The position numbers were made by a program, and so were the translations under genes. The notes under the pieces are model-generated. The model ran no database searches, had not been told where the DNA came from, and saw nothing but the letters and a program-made list of their open reading frames with translations. This document shows, in pieces, positions 47,937-57,823 of a DNA stretch of 64,000 nt (position 1 is the stretch's first letter; every line of letters begins with the position of its first letter). The stretch is from Arthrobacter sp. GMC3 (GTDB lineage Bacteria; Actinomycetota; Actinomycetes; Actinomycetales; Micrococcaceae): positions 1-64,000 of the forward strand of contig NZ_PJIO01000009.1 of the NCBI RefSeq assembly GCF_002929305.1. Direction: 5' to 3'.

Positions 47937-48559
47937 AAAAGGCCCTTCGTGGACGGGATTCCGGTGACGCGCGGATCGGATTCCACGGCCGATCGCAAAG
48001 CCCTCGCAAACGCTTTGAACTGGGCCTCCACGATGTGGTGCGGATCGCGGCCGGCGATCACGGTCATGTGCAGGCAGATCTGCGCGTGCAAGGTGATGGC
48101 CTCGAAAACGTGCCGAGTCAGTGAGCCCGTGAAGTGGCCACCGATCAGGTGGTATTCCTGGCCAGCCGGCTCGCCGCTGTGGACGAGGTAGGGACGCCCG
48201 GACACGTCAACAACAGCGTTCGCCAATGCCTCGTCCAGTGGGATCGTAGCCTCGCCGAAACGGCGGATTCCCGCCTTATCCCCCAACGCCACACGAAGTA
48301 CCTCACCGAGTGAGATGGCAACGTCTTCCACCGTGTGGTGCACATCGATGTGGGTGTCGCCGGTGGCCTTGATCTTCATGTCAATCAGGGAATGCTTGGA
48401 CAGGGCCGTGAGCATGTGATCGTAGAACGGAACGGAGGTATCAATCTCAGATACCCCGGTGCCGTCCAGATTGATCTCAACCAGCACACTGGATTCGCTG
48501 GTGCCGCGTTCAAGGCGAGCTGTGCGTCCCTGGCCCGGCTGCCGGCTGTTCTCGGTCAT
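47933..48559 (-). CDS. hisB: imidazoleglycerol-phosphate dehydratase
   Basis: A 208-residue monofunctional IGPD from ATG 48559. Metal-binding motifs are [19 protein letters not shown] and the second set [12 protein letters not shown]. It converts IGP to imidazole acetol phosphate. The frame upstream of 48559 is not conserved. It is 174 bp behind hisC. Confidence 0.97.
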   Translation of the reverse strand: MTENSRQPGQGRTARLERGTSESSVLVEINLDGTGVSEIDTSVPFYDHMLTALSKHSLIDMKIKATGDTHIDVHHTVEDVAISLGEVLRVALGDKAGIRRFGEATIPLDEALANAVVDVSGRPYLVHSGEPAGQEYHLIGGHFTGSLTRHVFEAITLHAQICLHMTVIAGRDPHHIVEAQFKAFARALRSAVESDPRVTGIPSTKGLL

Positions 48560-48733
48560 CGTAAAAGCGTCCTTTGATTCGTTGGTTTCTCGCACCGGCG
48601 CGCATGGCCGTGTGCGGGAGAAAAGTGAAACAAGTGTTGGTGTTCCATCAGTTTAGAAGAGAGTGCCTGTTTCCACCCAAAACGGCCGCCCAAGGGGCAG
48701 CAAGCACAGGGTGCCACCGAGAGGTTACCTGGG

Positions 48734-49831
48734 CTACTTGGCGAGGATCGCTCGAAGCCCAGAAAGAAACGCCGTGGTCTCCGCTTCCGTGCCGGCTGTT
48801 ACGCGCAGGTGACCGGCAATGCCGACGTCCCGGATGAGTACGCCCTCGGCAAGCAACTGCTCCCAAACAGACTGGGGGTCGCTGAGGCCACCGAAGAAGA
48901 CGAAGTTGGAGTCCGACGAAGCTGGGCTCAACCCCATATCAATTAGTTCCGCCACAATCCGGTCCCGTTGGACCTTAATGGCCTCAACATTGGCCAAGAG
49001 CGAATCGGAGTTGCGTAACGCAGCCACGGCGGTGGCTTGGGTGATGGCGGAGAGGTGGTACGGGAGCCGGACAAGGCGGACAGCGTCCGTGACCTCCGGG
49101 GCAGCGGCCAAGTAGCCGAGTCGTGCCCCTGCCAAGGCAAACGCCTTGCTCATGGTGCGGGAGACAACCAGACGGGGGCGCCCAGGCAACAGCGACAGGG
49201 CACTGGGTGTTCCGGCATGGGAGAACTCGGCGTAGGCCTCATCCACAATCACGATGGCCTGTGAGGCTTCACCGGCCGCGTAGACCGCCTCGATAACGTC
49301 GAGGCCAAGGGCAGTTCCGGTGGGGTTGTTCGGGGAGCACAGGAATATGACGTTGGGCGCGTGGGCCCGAACTTGCTCGGCTGCCGAATCCGCACTCAAA
49401 CCATAGTCCTCGGATCGGATCCCGGCCACATAGCCCGTGCCCGTTCCGCTGGCCAGCAAGGGGTACATCGAGTACGTGGGAGGGAAGCCCATGGCGGTTC
49501 TTCCCGGGCCGCCAAAGGCCTGCAGCAATTGCTGTAGAACCTCGTTGGAACCATTACCAGCCCAAATATTCTCTTGCGTCATCCCGTGCCCCAGGTAGGC
49601 CGCCAAGGCCCTGCGCAATTCCGTGAACTCACGGTCGGGGTAGCGATTCAGGCCATCCAGCTCATCCGCGACAGCCTTGAGGATCGCTTCTTTGGCATCT
49701 AACGGAACGCCGAAGGTGTTCTCGTTGACGTTGAGCAGGATGGGAACATCTAGTTGAGGGGCGCCATAGGGATGCTGTCCGCGCAGATCGTCGCGGAGCG
49801 GTAACTGGCTGAGGCGTTCAAACTGATCCAT
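48734..49831 (-). CDS. hisC: histidinol-phosphate aminotransferase
   Basis: A 365-residue class I/II aminotransferase with the PLP lysine in SRTMSKAFALAGARLGYL, NPTGTALG and the N-terminal LNVNENTFGVP. It heads the his genes here; the usual actinobacterial hisD is not directly upstream, where a LysM gene and lexA lie instead. The 174-bp gap to hisB may hold a promoter. Confidence 0.95.
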   Translation of the reverse strand: MDQFERLSQLPLRDDLRGQHPYGAPQLDVPILLNVNENTFGVPLDAKEAILKAVADELDGLNRYPDREFTELRRALAAYLGHGMTQENIWAGNGSNEVLQQLLQAFGGPGRTAMGFPPTYSMYPLLASGTGTGYVAGIRSEDYGLSADSAAEQVRAHAPNVIFLCSPNNPTGTALGLDVIEAVYAAGEASQAIVIVDEAYAEFSHAGTPSALSLLPGRPRLVVSRTMSKAFALAGARLGYLAAAPEVTDAVRLVRLPYHLSAITQATAVAALRNSDSLLANVEAIKVQRDRIVAELIDMGLSPASSDSNFVFFGGLSDPQSVWEQLLAEGVLIRDVGIAGHLRVTAGTEAETTAFLSGLRAILAK

Positions 49832-49896
49832 GTCACTAGTTTAAGTGGATTGGGGCCCAAGGCTGAACTTGTGACGGTCAACGTCCCACCATGTGG

Positions 49897-50289
49897 CTAT
49901 TTGTGGATGGGCACAAACAGCTGCTGGCCGGCCTGCACTACGTTGGTGGTCAGCTCGTTCAGGGCCACGATCTCGCCGACTACTTCTCGAACATCACGGC
50001 TTGAATCACTTGCCGCCGCGATGGACCACAGGCTCTCTCCCTGTAAGACCGTTACCTTGCTGGCGTAGTCGGCCATGTCAATGGGGCTGTACTTTGTGGC
50101 GGCATTTGCGGGACTGGCCAAAGCGCCCATGAACAGGGCGAATACCGAAAGTAGCAGAACGGCGCTAAGCACCAGGGCCGGAATGCCTAGCAGGACCATG
50201 CGTCCGCGCCGGGTCAGCCGCAGAGACTGTGTGGCGGTTGCTGTACTCAGGACGGGGCGGCTAACTGTTGAAATCACCAATGCGCTCAT
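49897..50289 (-). CDS. LysM protein divergent from lexA, ChiZ/Rv2719c-like
   Basis: A 130-residue protein: basic cytoplasmic N-terminus, one membrane helix (about residues 32-55, MVLLGIPALVLSAVLLLS), then a LysM domain from VTVLQGESLWSIAAASDSS to QLFVPIHK. Its place next to lexA matches mycobacterial Rv2719c (ChiZ) and corynebacterial DivS, SOS-induced proteins that slow division. The LexA box at 50399-50414 lies 110 bp before its start. The function as division inhibitor is inferred from position and build. Confidence 0.82.
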   Translation of the reverse strand: MSALVISTVSRPVLSTATATQSLRLTRRGRMVLLGIPALVLSAVLLLSVFALFMGALASPANAATKYSPIDMADYASKVTVLQGESLWSIAAASDSSRDVREVVGEIVALNELTTNVVQAGQQLFVPIHK

Positions 50290-50398
50290 GACTTAGGTTC
50301 CTTTTCACACCGTGGAGTTTCATCCCGTGAGATCCCACCGGGTGGCGGGAGACTCAGTCATTTTGCAGGAGCAAAACTTCCATAAACAATTTGTTCGA

Positions 50399-50414
50399 TA
50401 GAACGTATGTTCTA
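50399..50414. promoter_or_regulatory. LexA box between the LysM gene and lexA
   Basis: TAGAACGTATGTTCTA is symmetric and close to TCGAAC-N4-GTTCGA. It is placed to control the divergent LysM gene. Confidence 0.85.
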
Positions 50415-50465
50415 ACTGCTGTACTACTGTTTTAGCATCTATGAACGACTCCTGACAAGACTCGC

Positions 50466-50506
50466 TAGAACAAATGTTTGAAATTCGCACTTTTCTGGCT
50501 TAATCT
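50466..50506 (+). promoter_or_regulatory. second LexA box and lexA promoter
   Basis: TAGAACAAATGTTTGA (50466-50481) overlaps a TTGAAA -35 (50478-50483), followed after 17 bp by TAATCT (50501-50506). LexA bound here would block the lexA promoter, as in other autoregulated lexA genes. Confidence 0.65.
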
Positions 50507-50589
50507 TGAAGGTAAGGATTCGCCTCTAAAAGCAGTCCACCAGCAGGCACTGACATTATTGGTGGCATCCAAGAAAGGACCGAAGGATC

Positions 50590-51333
50590 ATGACGCTTCC
50601 AGAACCTCCGCACCGCATACCCCAGGCCCCGAGCAGGGCTGGCATGAAGGGTCTGACAGTCCGTCAAAAAAAGATCCTTGAGTGCATTCAGCGTTCCATT
50701 GCGGACAAGGGCTACCCGCCCTCGATGCGTGAAATTGGCGACGACGTCGGTCTTGCCAGTCTTTCCAGCGTCACCCACCAGCTGACCCAGTTGGAACGCC
50801 ACGGTTACCTTCGTCGAGACCCCAAGCGCCCGCGCGCCATGGAAGTGTTGATTCCGCTGGTTCTCGACGACGGCGTCGTGGAGATCGAGGGCGTAAGCTC
50901 CCCCGATCAAGTTCGCAGTTCCAACGGATTGAATTTTGCCCAGCTGAGCAGTTCCTCAGACACGGCGTTTGTTCCGCTCGTGGGCCGGATCGCCGCTGGC
51001 GGCCCCATTCTTGCCGACCAGATGGTGGATGACATCATGCCGCTACCGCGCCAGATCGTGGGCAACGGTGAGCTTTTCATGCTCAAGGTTGCCGGCGATT
51101 CCATGATCGACGCCGCCATTTGTGACGGTGACTGGGTGGTAGTGCGCCGGCAGAACACGGCCAACAATGGTGAAATTGTTGCCGCGCTGCTTGAGGACGA
51201 GGCCACTGTCAAGACGTTCCGCCAGCGCGACGGCCATACCTGGTTGTTGCCGCAAAACACCCGCTACGAGCCCATCCTTGGCGACAACGCCACCGTCATG
51301 GGCAAGGTAGTTTCGGTTCTCCGCAGCCTGTAG
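50590..51333 (+). CDS. lexA: SOS regulator LexA
   Basis: A 247-residue LexA. The N-terminal winged helix has [27 protein letters not shown]. Cleavage should occur between Ala136 and Gly137 (RIAAGGPI); the catalytic Ser171 is in AGDSMID and Lys208 in EATVKTF. AAGGA precedes the ATG. It represses DNA-damage genes and is cut with the help of RecA-ssDNA. An 18-bp tandem duplication spans its stop codon (51322-51357). Confidence 0.98.
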   Translation: MTLPEPPHRIPQAPSRAGMKGLTVRQKKILECIQRSIADKGYPPSMREIGDDVGLASLSSVTHQLTQLERHGYLRRDPKRPRAMEVLIPLVLDDGVVEIEGVSSPDQVRSSNGLNFAQLSSSSDTAFVPLVGRIAAGGPILADQMVDDIMPLPRQIVGNGELFMLKVAGDSMIDAAICDGDWVVVRRQNTANNGEIVAALLEDEATVKTFRQRDGHTWLLPQNTRYEPILGDNATVMGKVVSVLRSL

Positions 51334-51357
51334 CAAGTGCGCAGCCCGTAGCAAGTG
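51322..51357 (+). repeat. 18-bp tandem duplication across the lexA stop codon
   Basis: CGCAGCCTGTAGCAAGTG is followed directly by CGCAGCCCGTAGCAAGTG, one base different. Both units keep the frame and end in TAG at the same place, so the protein is unchanged. It looks like a recent replication-slippage event. Confidence 0.85.
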
Positions 51358-51363
51358 TCAATG

Positions 51364-51401
51364 ACGAAGCGCCCGTGGTCCGCAGGCCACGGGCGCTTCG
51401 T
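51364..51401. terminator. bidirectional terminator between lexA and dinG
   Basis: A perfect 15-bp stem (51364-51378 with 51387-51401) with an 8-nt loop in the convergent gap. Confidence 0.85.
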
Positions 51402-51413
51402 TATGTCGCCAGG

Positions 51414-53486
51414 CTATTTGCCGGAAAGCCGTTCTAGTGCCGACAGGGCGACAGCCCTGTCCTTTGTGGACCAAAACGGCGGCAGTGCCGCCCGCAGGAA
51501 TCCGCCGTAGCTGGCGTTGGCCAGGCGGGAGTCCAGAACGGCTACCACTCCCCTGTCGCTGCTGGAACGAATGAGGCGTCCTACGCCCTGTGCCAGCCGA
51601 ATGGCTGCGTGGGTTGCGGAGATGGCAATGAAACCGTCGCCCCCGCTTTGGGCCACGGCCCTGGCCCGGGCGGTTACAAGCGGGTCATCCGGACGGGGAA
51701 AGGGAATCCTGTCAATGACGACCAGGCGGCAGGAGGCCCCCTGGACGTCGACGCCCTGCCATAAGGACATGGTGCCGAACAAGCAGGTGTCGGGTTCGTC
51801 GGCAAATTCCTTGATCAAACCGGCAATCGAGGAATCCCCCTGGCAGAGGATCTTGACCTTGAGCTTCTTGCGGAGCTTCTCTGCGGCGTCCTCGGCCGCA
51901 CGACGTGAGGAGAACAAAGCAAGAGTTCCTCCCCCAGCGGCGGTGATCAAGGCCTCCAATTCGGCTAATTGCTCCGGAGAGTTCCCGAAACCGGGCTTTT
52001 GCAGATGCGCCGCAACGTACAGCATGCCCTGTTTGGGATAGTCGAAGGGCGAGCCGACGTCGGCACCAGTCCAGTCAGGCGCATTGGCACCCAACAGACC
52101 AAGCCCCCCGGCCGTGGCTTGGAACGACTCGCCAATGGCAAGTGTTGCCGAGGTGAGAATGACGGTGTGGTCGGCGAAGAGGCCTTCGCGCAGTTTCCCG
52201 GCAACGCTGAGCGGGGCAATGTTGATGACGGGAGGTTCGGTCTCATCCGCCTTTTGATACCCCTGCCCTGGCGTGAAGCTGCCCACCCGCGCAGTCCATA
52301 CGACTTCCCGGGCATCCTGGGCATCCAGGAACCTCTCACACAGGTCAAAGATCAGGTTCAGCCGGGATCGGGCAATGGAGCGCCCGCCGTCGACGGCCGC
52401 CGATCCTTCCGGTTTAGAGTCCGAAAGTGCCACGCGCGCAGCGTCGCGCAACTGGCTAATGGCGTCCGTTTGGACGTCGTTGAGCCCGTTGGGCAACAGC
52501 CCCGAAGGAGTCCCGGCAAAAGCCAGATCCAAGGCGTTGCCAGCCGCATGGAGCGCATCAACAGAAACGCCGGTGTGTTTGCGTGTGCTTGATGCCGCGG
52601 CTTGCACCATCTGGACCGAAAGCTGACCGGTGACGGCACCCGTTACACGGTCTTGAAGCTCGTGAGCCTCATCTACCACCACCACGTCGTAGTCCGGCAG
52701 CACAGCGATCCCCTCAAAAGCGCTGATGGCCAGCATGGCGTGGTTGGTGACAACAATGTCAGCCTCGGCACCCTTGGCCCGGGCTACTTCGGAGAAGCAA
52801 ATCTCTGCCAGCGGGCATTTTTGCGCACCAAGGCACTCCATGGACGTGACAGAAACCTGCCGCCATGCCTTGTCCGTGACACCGGGCAGCAACTCGTCAC
52901 GGTCTCCGGTTTCGGTGTCCTGAGCCCAGTCACGCAGGCGCACCACTTCGCGGCCAAGAGCGGATGTTGGTCCGGTCTTGGCACCGGGCAGGTGCACAAC
53001 GCTGGAGTCTTCACCCAGGCTAAAAAGCGCTCCCTCGGAGGAGTCCTCAGAGGGAAACCCGCCTTCGAGCTTTTGCTTGCACACGTAGTTGCTGCGGCCC
53101 TTAACAAGGGCGACGTCGATAGGGCGCGGAAGCAGCGGCTCCAAGGCAGCAAGCAACCGGGGCACATCCCGGCCCACGATCTGGGCCTGCAGGGCTAGTG
53201 TTGCCGTTGCCACCACGGACGGCTTATCACTGGTCAGGGCATGGACAATCAAGGGGATCAGGTAGGCCAATGACTTACCGGTGCCAGTTCCGGCTTGCAC
53301 CAAGAGGTGATCGCCGGTTTCAATGGCCGCCACTACCTTGCGAACCATCTCATGCTGACCTTCACGACGCTGGCCACCCATGGCGTCCACGGCGCTATCG
53401 AGCAGTTCCAGGGCCTGGGCCGTCAGGTCGTCACTTGAAGACTCCGAGGGTCGGGAAATCGTCGCTTCGGCAACACCTTTATCCAT
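51414..53486 (-). CDS. DinG-like ATP-dependent helicase
   Basis: A 690-residue XPD/DinG-type superfamily II helicase from ATG 53486. Walker A QAGTGTGKSLAYLIP, four Cys of an iron-sulphur domain (SNYVCKQK and ECLGAQKCPLAEICF), DEAH box VVVDEAHELQDR, and GVGRLIRSSSDRGVV near the C-terminus. It unwinds DNA or R-loops. The start overlaps the hflX stop by eight bases. A longer in-frame start is not conserved. No LexA box is seen in front of it. Confidence 0.92.
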   Translation of the reverse strand: MDKGVAEATISRPSESSSDDLTAQALELLDSAVDAMGGQRREGQHEMVRKVVAAIETGDHLLVQAGTGTGKSLAYLIPLIVHALTSDKPSVVATATLALQAQIVGRDVPRLLAALEPLLPRPIDVALVKGRSNYVCKQKLEGGFPSEDSSEGALFSLGEDSSVVHLPGAKTGPTSALGREVVRLRDWAQDTETGDRDELLPGVTDKAWRQVSVTSMECLGAQKCPLAEICFSEVARAKGAEADIVVTNHAMLAISAFEGIAVLPDYDVVVVDEAHELQDRVTGAVTGQLSVQMVQAAASSTRKHTGVSVDALHAAGNALDLAFAGTPSGLLPNGLNDVQTDAISQLRDAARVALSDSKPEGSAAVDGGRSIARSRLNLIFDLCERFLDAQDAREVVWTARVGSFTPGQGYQKADETEPPVINIAPLSVAGKLREGLFADHTVILTSATLAIGESFQATAGGLGLLGANAPDWTGADVGSPFDYPKQGMLYVAAHLQKPGFGNSPEQLAELEALITAAGGGTLALFSSRRAAEDAAEKLRKKLKVKILCQGDSSIAGLIKEFADEPDTCLFGTMSLWQGVDVQGASCRLVVIDRIPFPRPDDPLVTARARAVAQSGGDGFIAISATHAAIRLAQGVGRLIRSSSDRGVVAVLDSRLANASYGGFLRAALPPFWSTKDRAVALSALERLSGK

Positions 53487-55131
53487 GCTGGACAAAGGGT
53501 GCCACTTCGGCGGCCAAGTCGTCACGGACACGCACGTGCGCCACCGTGCCGGTTTCGCCATGATCGATGCTGAGAATTTCTGCATCGCTTCCGTGCAATC
53601 GGTTCAACACATCGCCGCGGTCATAAGGAATCAGGAGTGTCAGGTCTACCCCCGGACGGGGAATGGCCTCGCTGACGGCGTCGAGAAGTACCTGAAGGCC
53701 CTCTCCTGTGCGGGCGGAAAACTCCACACTGCGGGGCTCACGCTGGCGCAGGCGTTGAACGACCAAAGGATCGGCGATGTCCACCTTGTTCAAGATGATG
53801 ATCTCGGGAATCTTCAGTGCGCCGACCTCGGCAAAAACGGTGCGCACGGCAGCGATCTGGCCCTCGGGATCCGGATGGGAGGCGTCAACGATGTGCAAGA
53901 TCAAATCCGCGTCCGCCACTTCCTCCAAGGTAGAGCGGAAGGCCTCAACCAGCTGGGTGGGCAGCGAACGCACAAAGCCCACCGTATCGACAAGGGTGTA
54001 GCCAAGCCCGTCTGCAGTCTCCGTCTTGCGCACAGTGGGATCCAGGGTCGCGAACAAGGCGTTCTCAACCAGGACACCGGCATTGGTGAGCCTATTGAGC
54101 AGCGATGACTTACCGGCGTTGGTGTAGCCGGCAATGGCCACGGACGGGACCGCATTGCGCTTCCTGTTGGCACGCTTGGTCTCTCGCGCGGGCTTCATGG
54201 CCGCAATTTCACGGCGCAGCTTCGCCATGCGGGTGCGGATCTTGCGGCGGTCCAGTTCCATCTTGGTTTCACCGGGGCCTCGAGAGCCAATGCCACCGCC
54301 TGCGGCACCAACACGGCCACCGGCCTGGCGGGACATGGATTCACCCCAACCGCGCAGGCGCGGCAACAGGTATTCCATCTGGGCCAGCTCCACCTGGGCG
54401 CGGCCTTCGCGTGACTGTGCGTGCTGGGCGAAAATGTCAAGAATCAGTGCCGTCCGGTCAATGACCTTGACCTTGACGACTTCCTCAAGAGTGCGGCGTT
54501 GGGATGGGGCCAGGTCGCCGTCAATGATGACGGTGTCGGCGCCCGTGGCGTGGACAATCGCCTTGAGCTCCTCCGCCTTGCCGGTCCCCAGGTAGGTGGC
54601 CGGATCCGGCTTGGCCCGGCGCTGGACCATCCCGTCGAGGACTTCCGAGCCGGCGGTTTCGGCTAGTGCGGCGAGCTCGCGGAGCGAGTTCTCGGCGTCG
54701 GCCATGGTGCCCGTGCTCCAAATACCTGCCAGAACAACCCGTTCCAGCCGCAGCTGGCGGTATTCGACCTCGGTGACGTCTTCAAGTTCGGTGGACAGCC
54801 CGGCCTTGCGCCGCAAGGCGTTTCGTTCAGCCAGTTCCGACTGGTCGCCGTCGAACCGGCTGTGCTCAAAGGCTAGGTTGGAGACGGCCTGGGCGCGGCC
54901 GATGATGGGGTGGCTGGCGACAGGCGTGGCCTGGGGATCGTCGGCGTCGAGCCGGGCCTCGTCGCGGACTGCCCGTGAAGTTGCCGCGTCCTTGGCAAGA
55001 ATCCGGTCAATCACTGCCTCGATCTCGGCCACAGAAAGATCCGAGGCCGCGTTCCCGGCAGTCCCCGATGAGGGTTCACTGGCGGGGACGTTGGGGTCAG
55101 CGGAATCGTGTGGTGCAGATGCGTTGGACAT
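53479..55131 (-). CDS. hflX: GTPase HflX
   Basis: A 550-residue ribosome-splitting GTPase. The N-terminal HflX domain has ADTVIIDGDLAPSQRRTLEE and the glycine-rich GPGETKMELDRR segment. The G domain has G1 GYTNAGKSSLLN, G3 DTVGFVRSLP and G4 NKVD. The first 75 residues form an actinobacterial acidic extension. The ATG is at 55131. The dinG-like gene overlaps its end. Confidence 0.96.
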   Translation of the reverse strand: MSNASAPHDSADPNVPASEPSSGTAGNAASDLSVAEIEAVIDRILAKDAATSRAVRDEARLDADDPQATPVASHPIIGRAQAVSNLAFEHSRFDGDQSELAERNALRRKAGLSTELEDVTEVEYRQLRLERVVLAGIWSTGTMADAENSLRELAALAETAGSEVLDGMVQRRAKPDPATYLGTGKAEELKAIVHATGADTVIIDGDLAPSQRRTLEEVVKVKVIDRTALILDIFAQHAQSREGRAQVELAQMEYLLPRLRGWGESMSRQAGGRVGAAGGGIGSRGPGETKMELDRRKIRTRMAKLRREIAAMKPARETKRANRKRNAVPSVAIAGYTNAGKSSLLNRLTNAGVLVENALFATLDPTVRKTETADGLGYTLVDTVGFVRSLPTQLVEAFRSTLEEVADADLILHIVDASHPDPEGQIAAVRTVFAEVGALKIPEIIILNKVDIADPLVVQRLRQREPRSVEFSARTGEGLQVLLDAVSEAIPRPGVDLTLLIPYDRGDVLNRLHGSDAEILSIDHGETGTVAHVRVRDDLAAEVAPFVQHG

Positions 55132-55278
55132 GTTCTCCTTATTGGCGTTACCTCAATCGTAGTCCCGTGCACCGACACGCACATCTTCACCCGCGCCTTG
55201 CCTGTGGACAAAGCCGGTCAAGAGGTGGCGCTTAGGCGTGCCTAGATACCGATTTGGGCCATTTCGCACTAATCTGGC

Positions 55279-55923
55279 ATGACTATGGGTACTCAGGGCG
55301 CAGATCATTATTTCACTTCACAGCCGTCAACACCGTTGAAACGGCGACCACTTAAAGTGGTCTTGGCCGGACAGGAACGGCAGCTCCAAACGGCAGGCGG
55401 CATTTTCAGCCCAGACGGCGTCGATAAGGGCACCACCATTTTGCTCGCCGAGGCTCCGCCGCCCGCCGCAGAAGGCAATTTGCTCGACATTGGCTGCGGC
55501 TGGGGTCCGGTGGCACTGACCCTGGCCCTGCGCTCCCCCGACGCCGTGGTGTATGCGGTAGATGTCAACGAACGCTCCATCGACCTGACCAACGACAACG
55601 CCAAAGCCCTTGGTCTGGGCAACGTCCACGCCTCAACCCCCGACGCCGTGGACCCGGATCTGCGCTTTGACACGATCTGGTCCAACCCGCCCATCCGGGT
55701 GGGCAAGGAGGAACTGCACTCGATCTTGTTGATGTGGCTGCCCCGCCTCGCAGTCGGCGGCAACGCCTACCTGGTGGTGCAGAAGAATCTGGGTTCGGAT
55801 TCCCTGCAGCGCTGGTTGGCGCAGGAATTGACTCAGCGTTTCCCCGAGGCAGGCTTCAAGGTCTCCCGAGACTCCACCAACAAGGCATTCCGGATCCTTC
55901 GCGTCACTCGAACAGCGGGCTAA
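55279..55923 (+). CDS. class I SAM-dependent methyltransferase, RsmC-like
   Basis: A 214-residue MTS-domain protein: SAM motif [14 protein letters not shown], acidic loop YAVDVNE, and NPPIR in the position of the NPPF/Y motif used by N-methyltransferases that act on exocyclic amino groups. HYFTSQPST at the N-terminus fits RsmC-like proteins of actinobacteria. Target is likely 16S rRNA guanine but unproven. The last 20 bases overlap convergent dapF. Confidence 0.87.
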   Translation: MTMGTQGADHYFTSQPSTPLKRRPLKVVLAGQERQLQTAGGIFSPDGVDKGTTILLAEAPPPAAEGNLLDIGCGWGPVALTLALRSPDAVVYAVDVNERSIDLTNDNAKALGLGNVHASTPDAVDPDLRFDTIWSNPPIRVGKEELHSILLMWLPRLAVGGNAYLVVQKNLGSDSLQRWLAQELTQRFPEAGFKVSRDSTNKAFRILRVTRTAG

Positions 55924-56836
55924 GGACGCCGTCGGCCACGATCACGGCGGGGCCGCTAAGTTCCACGTGCTCACGTCCATCGGGCCCCGGGAAGAAGCGT
56001 ACTCCCACGGTTCCGCCGGGAACCGTGACTTGCCACGTATCGGGGGCGTCAGAGCCTGCCCAGAAGCGTGTTGCGACGGCGGCGGCGCAGGCTCCCGTGC
56101 CGCAGGAGAGCGTCTCCCCCACGCCACGTTCGTGGACGCGCATACTGATGTGCCCGACGTCGTCCGTCACCAAGGGCTCGGCCGGCACCGCGAACTCCAC
56201 ATTGGTTCCGTGCGGGGGCACCGGCGAAACTACCGGAGCCTCGTTAAGGTTGGTGCCGGCGAGCTCGTCGGCGTCGGCCAGCGCGACCACCGTATGAGGG
56301 TTGCCCATGTCCACTGAAAGTGCGGGGCGGGTCACGGCCAGCCCCGCGGCATCGACCAGCGAATCCATGCCACGTTCGGCAACGCTCTCCGGGAAGATAA
56401 ACGCCCACGGGCCCATGTCCACCCGGTAGCCGTGCTCGGTGCGGGCCACCACTTTGACACCGCCCCGGGTCCCGATGACCAGTTCGCTGCCGGGATGAAG
56501 CACCACCAGGCCCTGCTCGATCAAGAAGTGCACAAAGACTCGAACGCCATTGCCGCACATTTCAGACAACGAACCGTCGCCATTGCGGTAGTCCATGAAC
56601 CATTCGGCGTCGGGATTCCCGGCCAACACGGCCTGCCCCTCGGGCAGGTGCTTGGAGCGGACGGCACGGATCAGTCCGTCCCCGCCAATGCCACGGCGCC
56701 GATCGCACAGGTACGCCACCTGCTCCGGGCTGATCTGGTGGTCACCGTCGGGATCGGCCACCAAAACAAAATCGTTGCCGGTGCCGTGGCCTTTGGAGAA
56801 GCGCAGGCCTACGAGAGAGGCGTGGGTGTCAGTCAT
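55904..56836 (-). CDS. dapF: diaminopimelate epimerase
   Basis: A 310-residue enzyme interconverting LL- and meso-diaminopimelate for lysine and peptidoglycan. The two catalytic Cys are in [14 protein letters not shown] and [31 protein letters not shown] starts the fold. Length is normal for actinobacteria. 45 bp behind miaA, same strand. Confidence 0.96.
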   Translation of the reverse strand: MTDTHASLVGLRFSKGHGTGNDFVLVADPDGDHQISPEQVAYLCDRRRGIGGDGLIRAVRSKHLPEGQAVLAGNPDAEWFMDYRNGDGSLSEMCGNGVRVFVHFLIEQGLVVLHPGSELVIGTRGGVKVVARTEHGYRVDMGPWAFIFPESVAERGMDSLVDAAGLAVTRPALSVDMGNPHTVVALADADELAGTNLNEAPVVSPVPPHGTNVEFAVPAEPLVTDDVGHISMRVHERGVGETLSCGTGACAAAVATRFWAGSDAPDTWQVTVPGGTVGVRFFPGPDGREHVELSGPAVIVADGVLSPLFE

Positions 56837-56881
56837 GGTTTAACCCTAAGGCAAAGTGACTCCAACGCAGGCCCGGGCCTT

Positions 56882-57823
56882 TTAGGGTGTCAGTGTGTGC
56901 CGGACAAGTTCCGCCGCGGCGTCACCAATATCAGGTTGAGCCCAGTCCAGCCAGTGAACGCGGGGATCGGCGTTGAACCAGGTCACCTGCCGTCGCGCGA
57001 ACTGCCGCGTACCCACGATGGTCTCCTCCGTGGCCCGGGCCATCGTTGACTCGCCGTCAATGACCCGCAGGAACTGCTGGTAGCCCAGCGCCTTCTGCGC
57101 CGTACGGCCTTCGCGAAGACCTTCCGGGAGCAGCGCCTGGACCTCCTCTACCAACCCCCCGGCAACCATGCCGTGAACGCGGGCCGCAAGCCTCTGGTGC
57201 AGTTCTGCACGGTCCCCGTTGATGCCTATCTGAACGGTTGGCTGGACATACTTGCGTTCTGGCATGAAAGAGCTGAAGGGCCTTCCCGTCAGCTCGTGCA
57301 CTTCCAGGGCCCGGACCACCCGTTTGCCGTCGCTGATGCGCGCAGCTGAAACCGGGTCCACCTGTGCCAGCCGGACGGCCAGGTGTCCCAGTCCGTGATG
57401 TTCCAACTCATCTTCCAAGCGTGCCCGGATACCCGGGTCCGTGCCTGGAAACTCCAAAACATCAACGGCGGCGCGCACGTACAGGCCCGAGCCGCCGACC
57501 AGGATGGGCAGCTTCCCGCGAGCCTGAATGTCGGCGATGGCGGCCCGGGCCAGGTCCTGGAACTGCGCAACTGTGGTGTCCTGGCGTACCGTGAGAAAGT
57601 CCATCAGGTGGTGGGCAATCCCGCGCCGCTCACCGACGGGCAGCTTGGCGGTGCCGATGTCCATGCCGCGATAGAACTGCATGGAGTCTGCGTTGACGGC
57701 TTCACCGTTGAAGCGTTCGGCCAGCTGGAGGGCCAGCTCGGATTTTCCGGATCCGGTGGGGCCGACGACGGCGACGACCGGCAGCGCCGAGCGCTCCCGG
57801 GACTCAGGAGTCGCAGTGCTCAC
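56882..57823 (-). CDS. miaA: tRNA dimethylallyltransferase
   Basis: A 313-residue MiaA that puts a dimethylallyl group on A37 of tRNAs reading U-starting codons. P-loop [18 protein letters not shown], then [16 protein letters not shown] and [12 protein letters not shown]. The GTG at 57823 overlaps the miaB stop (GTGA). The product is the substrate of MiaB encoded just upstream. Confidence 0.96.
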   Translation of the reverse strand: MSTATPESRERSALPVVAVVGPTGSGKSELALQLAERFNGEAVNADSMQFYRGMDIGTAKLPVGERRGIAHHLMDFLTVRQDTTVAQFQDLARAAIADIQARGKLPILVGGSGLYVRAAVDVLEFPGTDPGIRARLEDELEHHGLGHLAVRLAQVDPVSAARISDGKRVVRALEVHELTGRPFSSFMPERKYVQPTVQIGINGDRAELHQRLAARVHGMVAGGLVEEVQALLPEGLREGRTAQKALGYQQFLRVIDGESTMARATEETIVGTRQFARRQVTWFNADPRVHWLDWAQPDIGDAAAELVRHTLTP

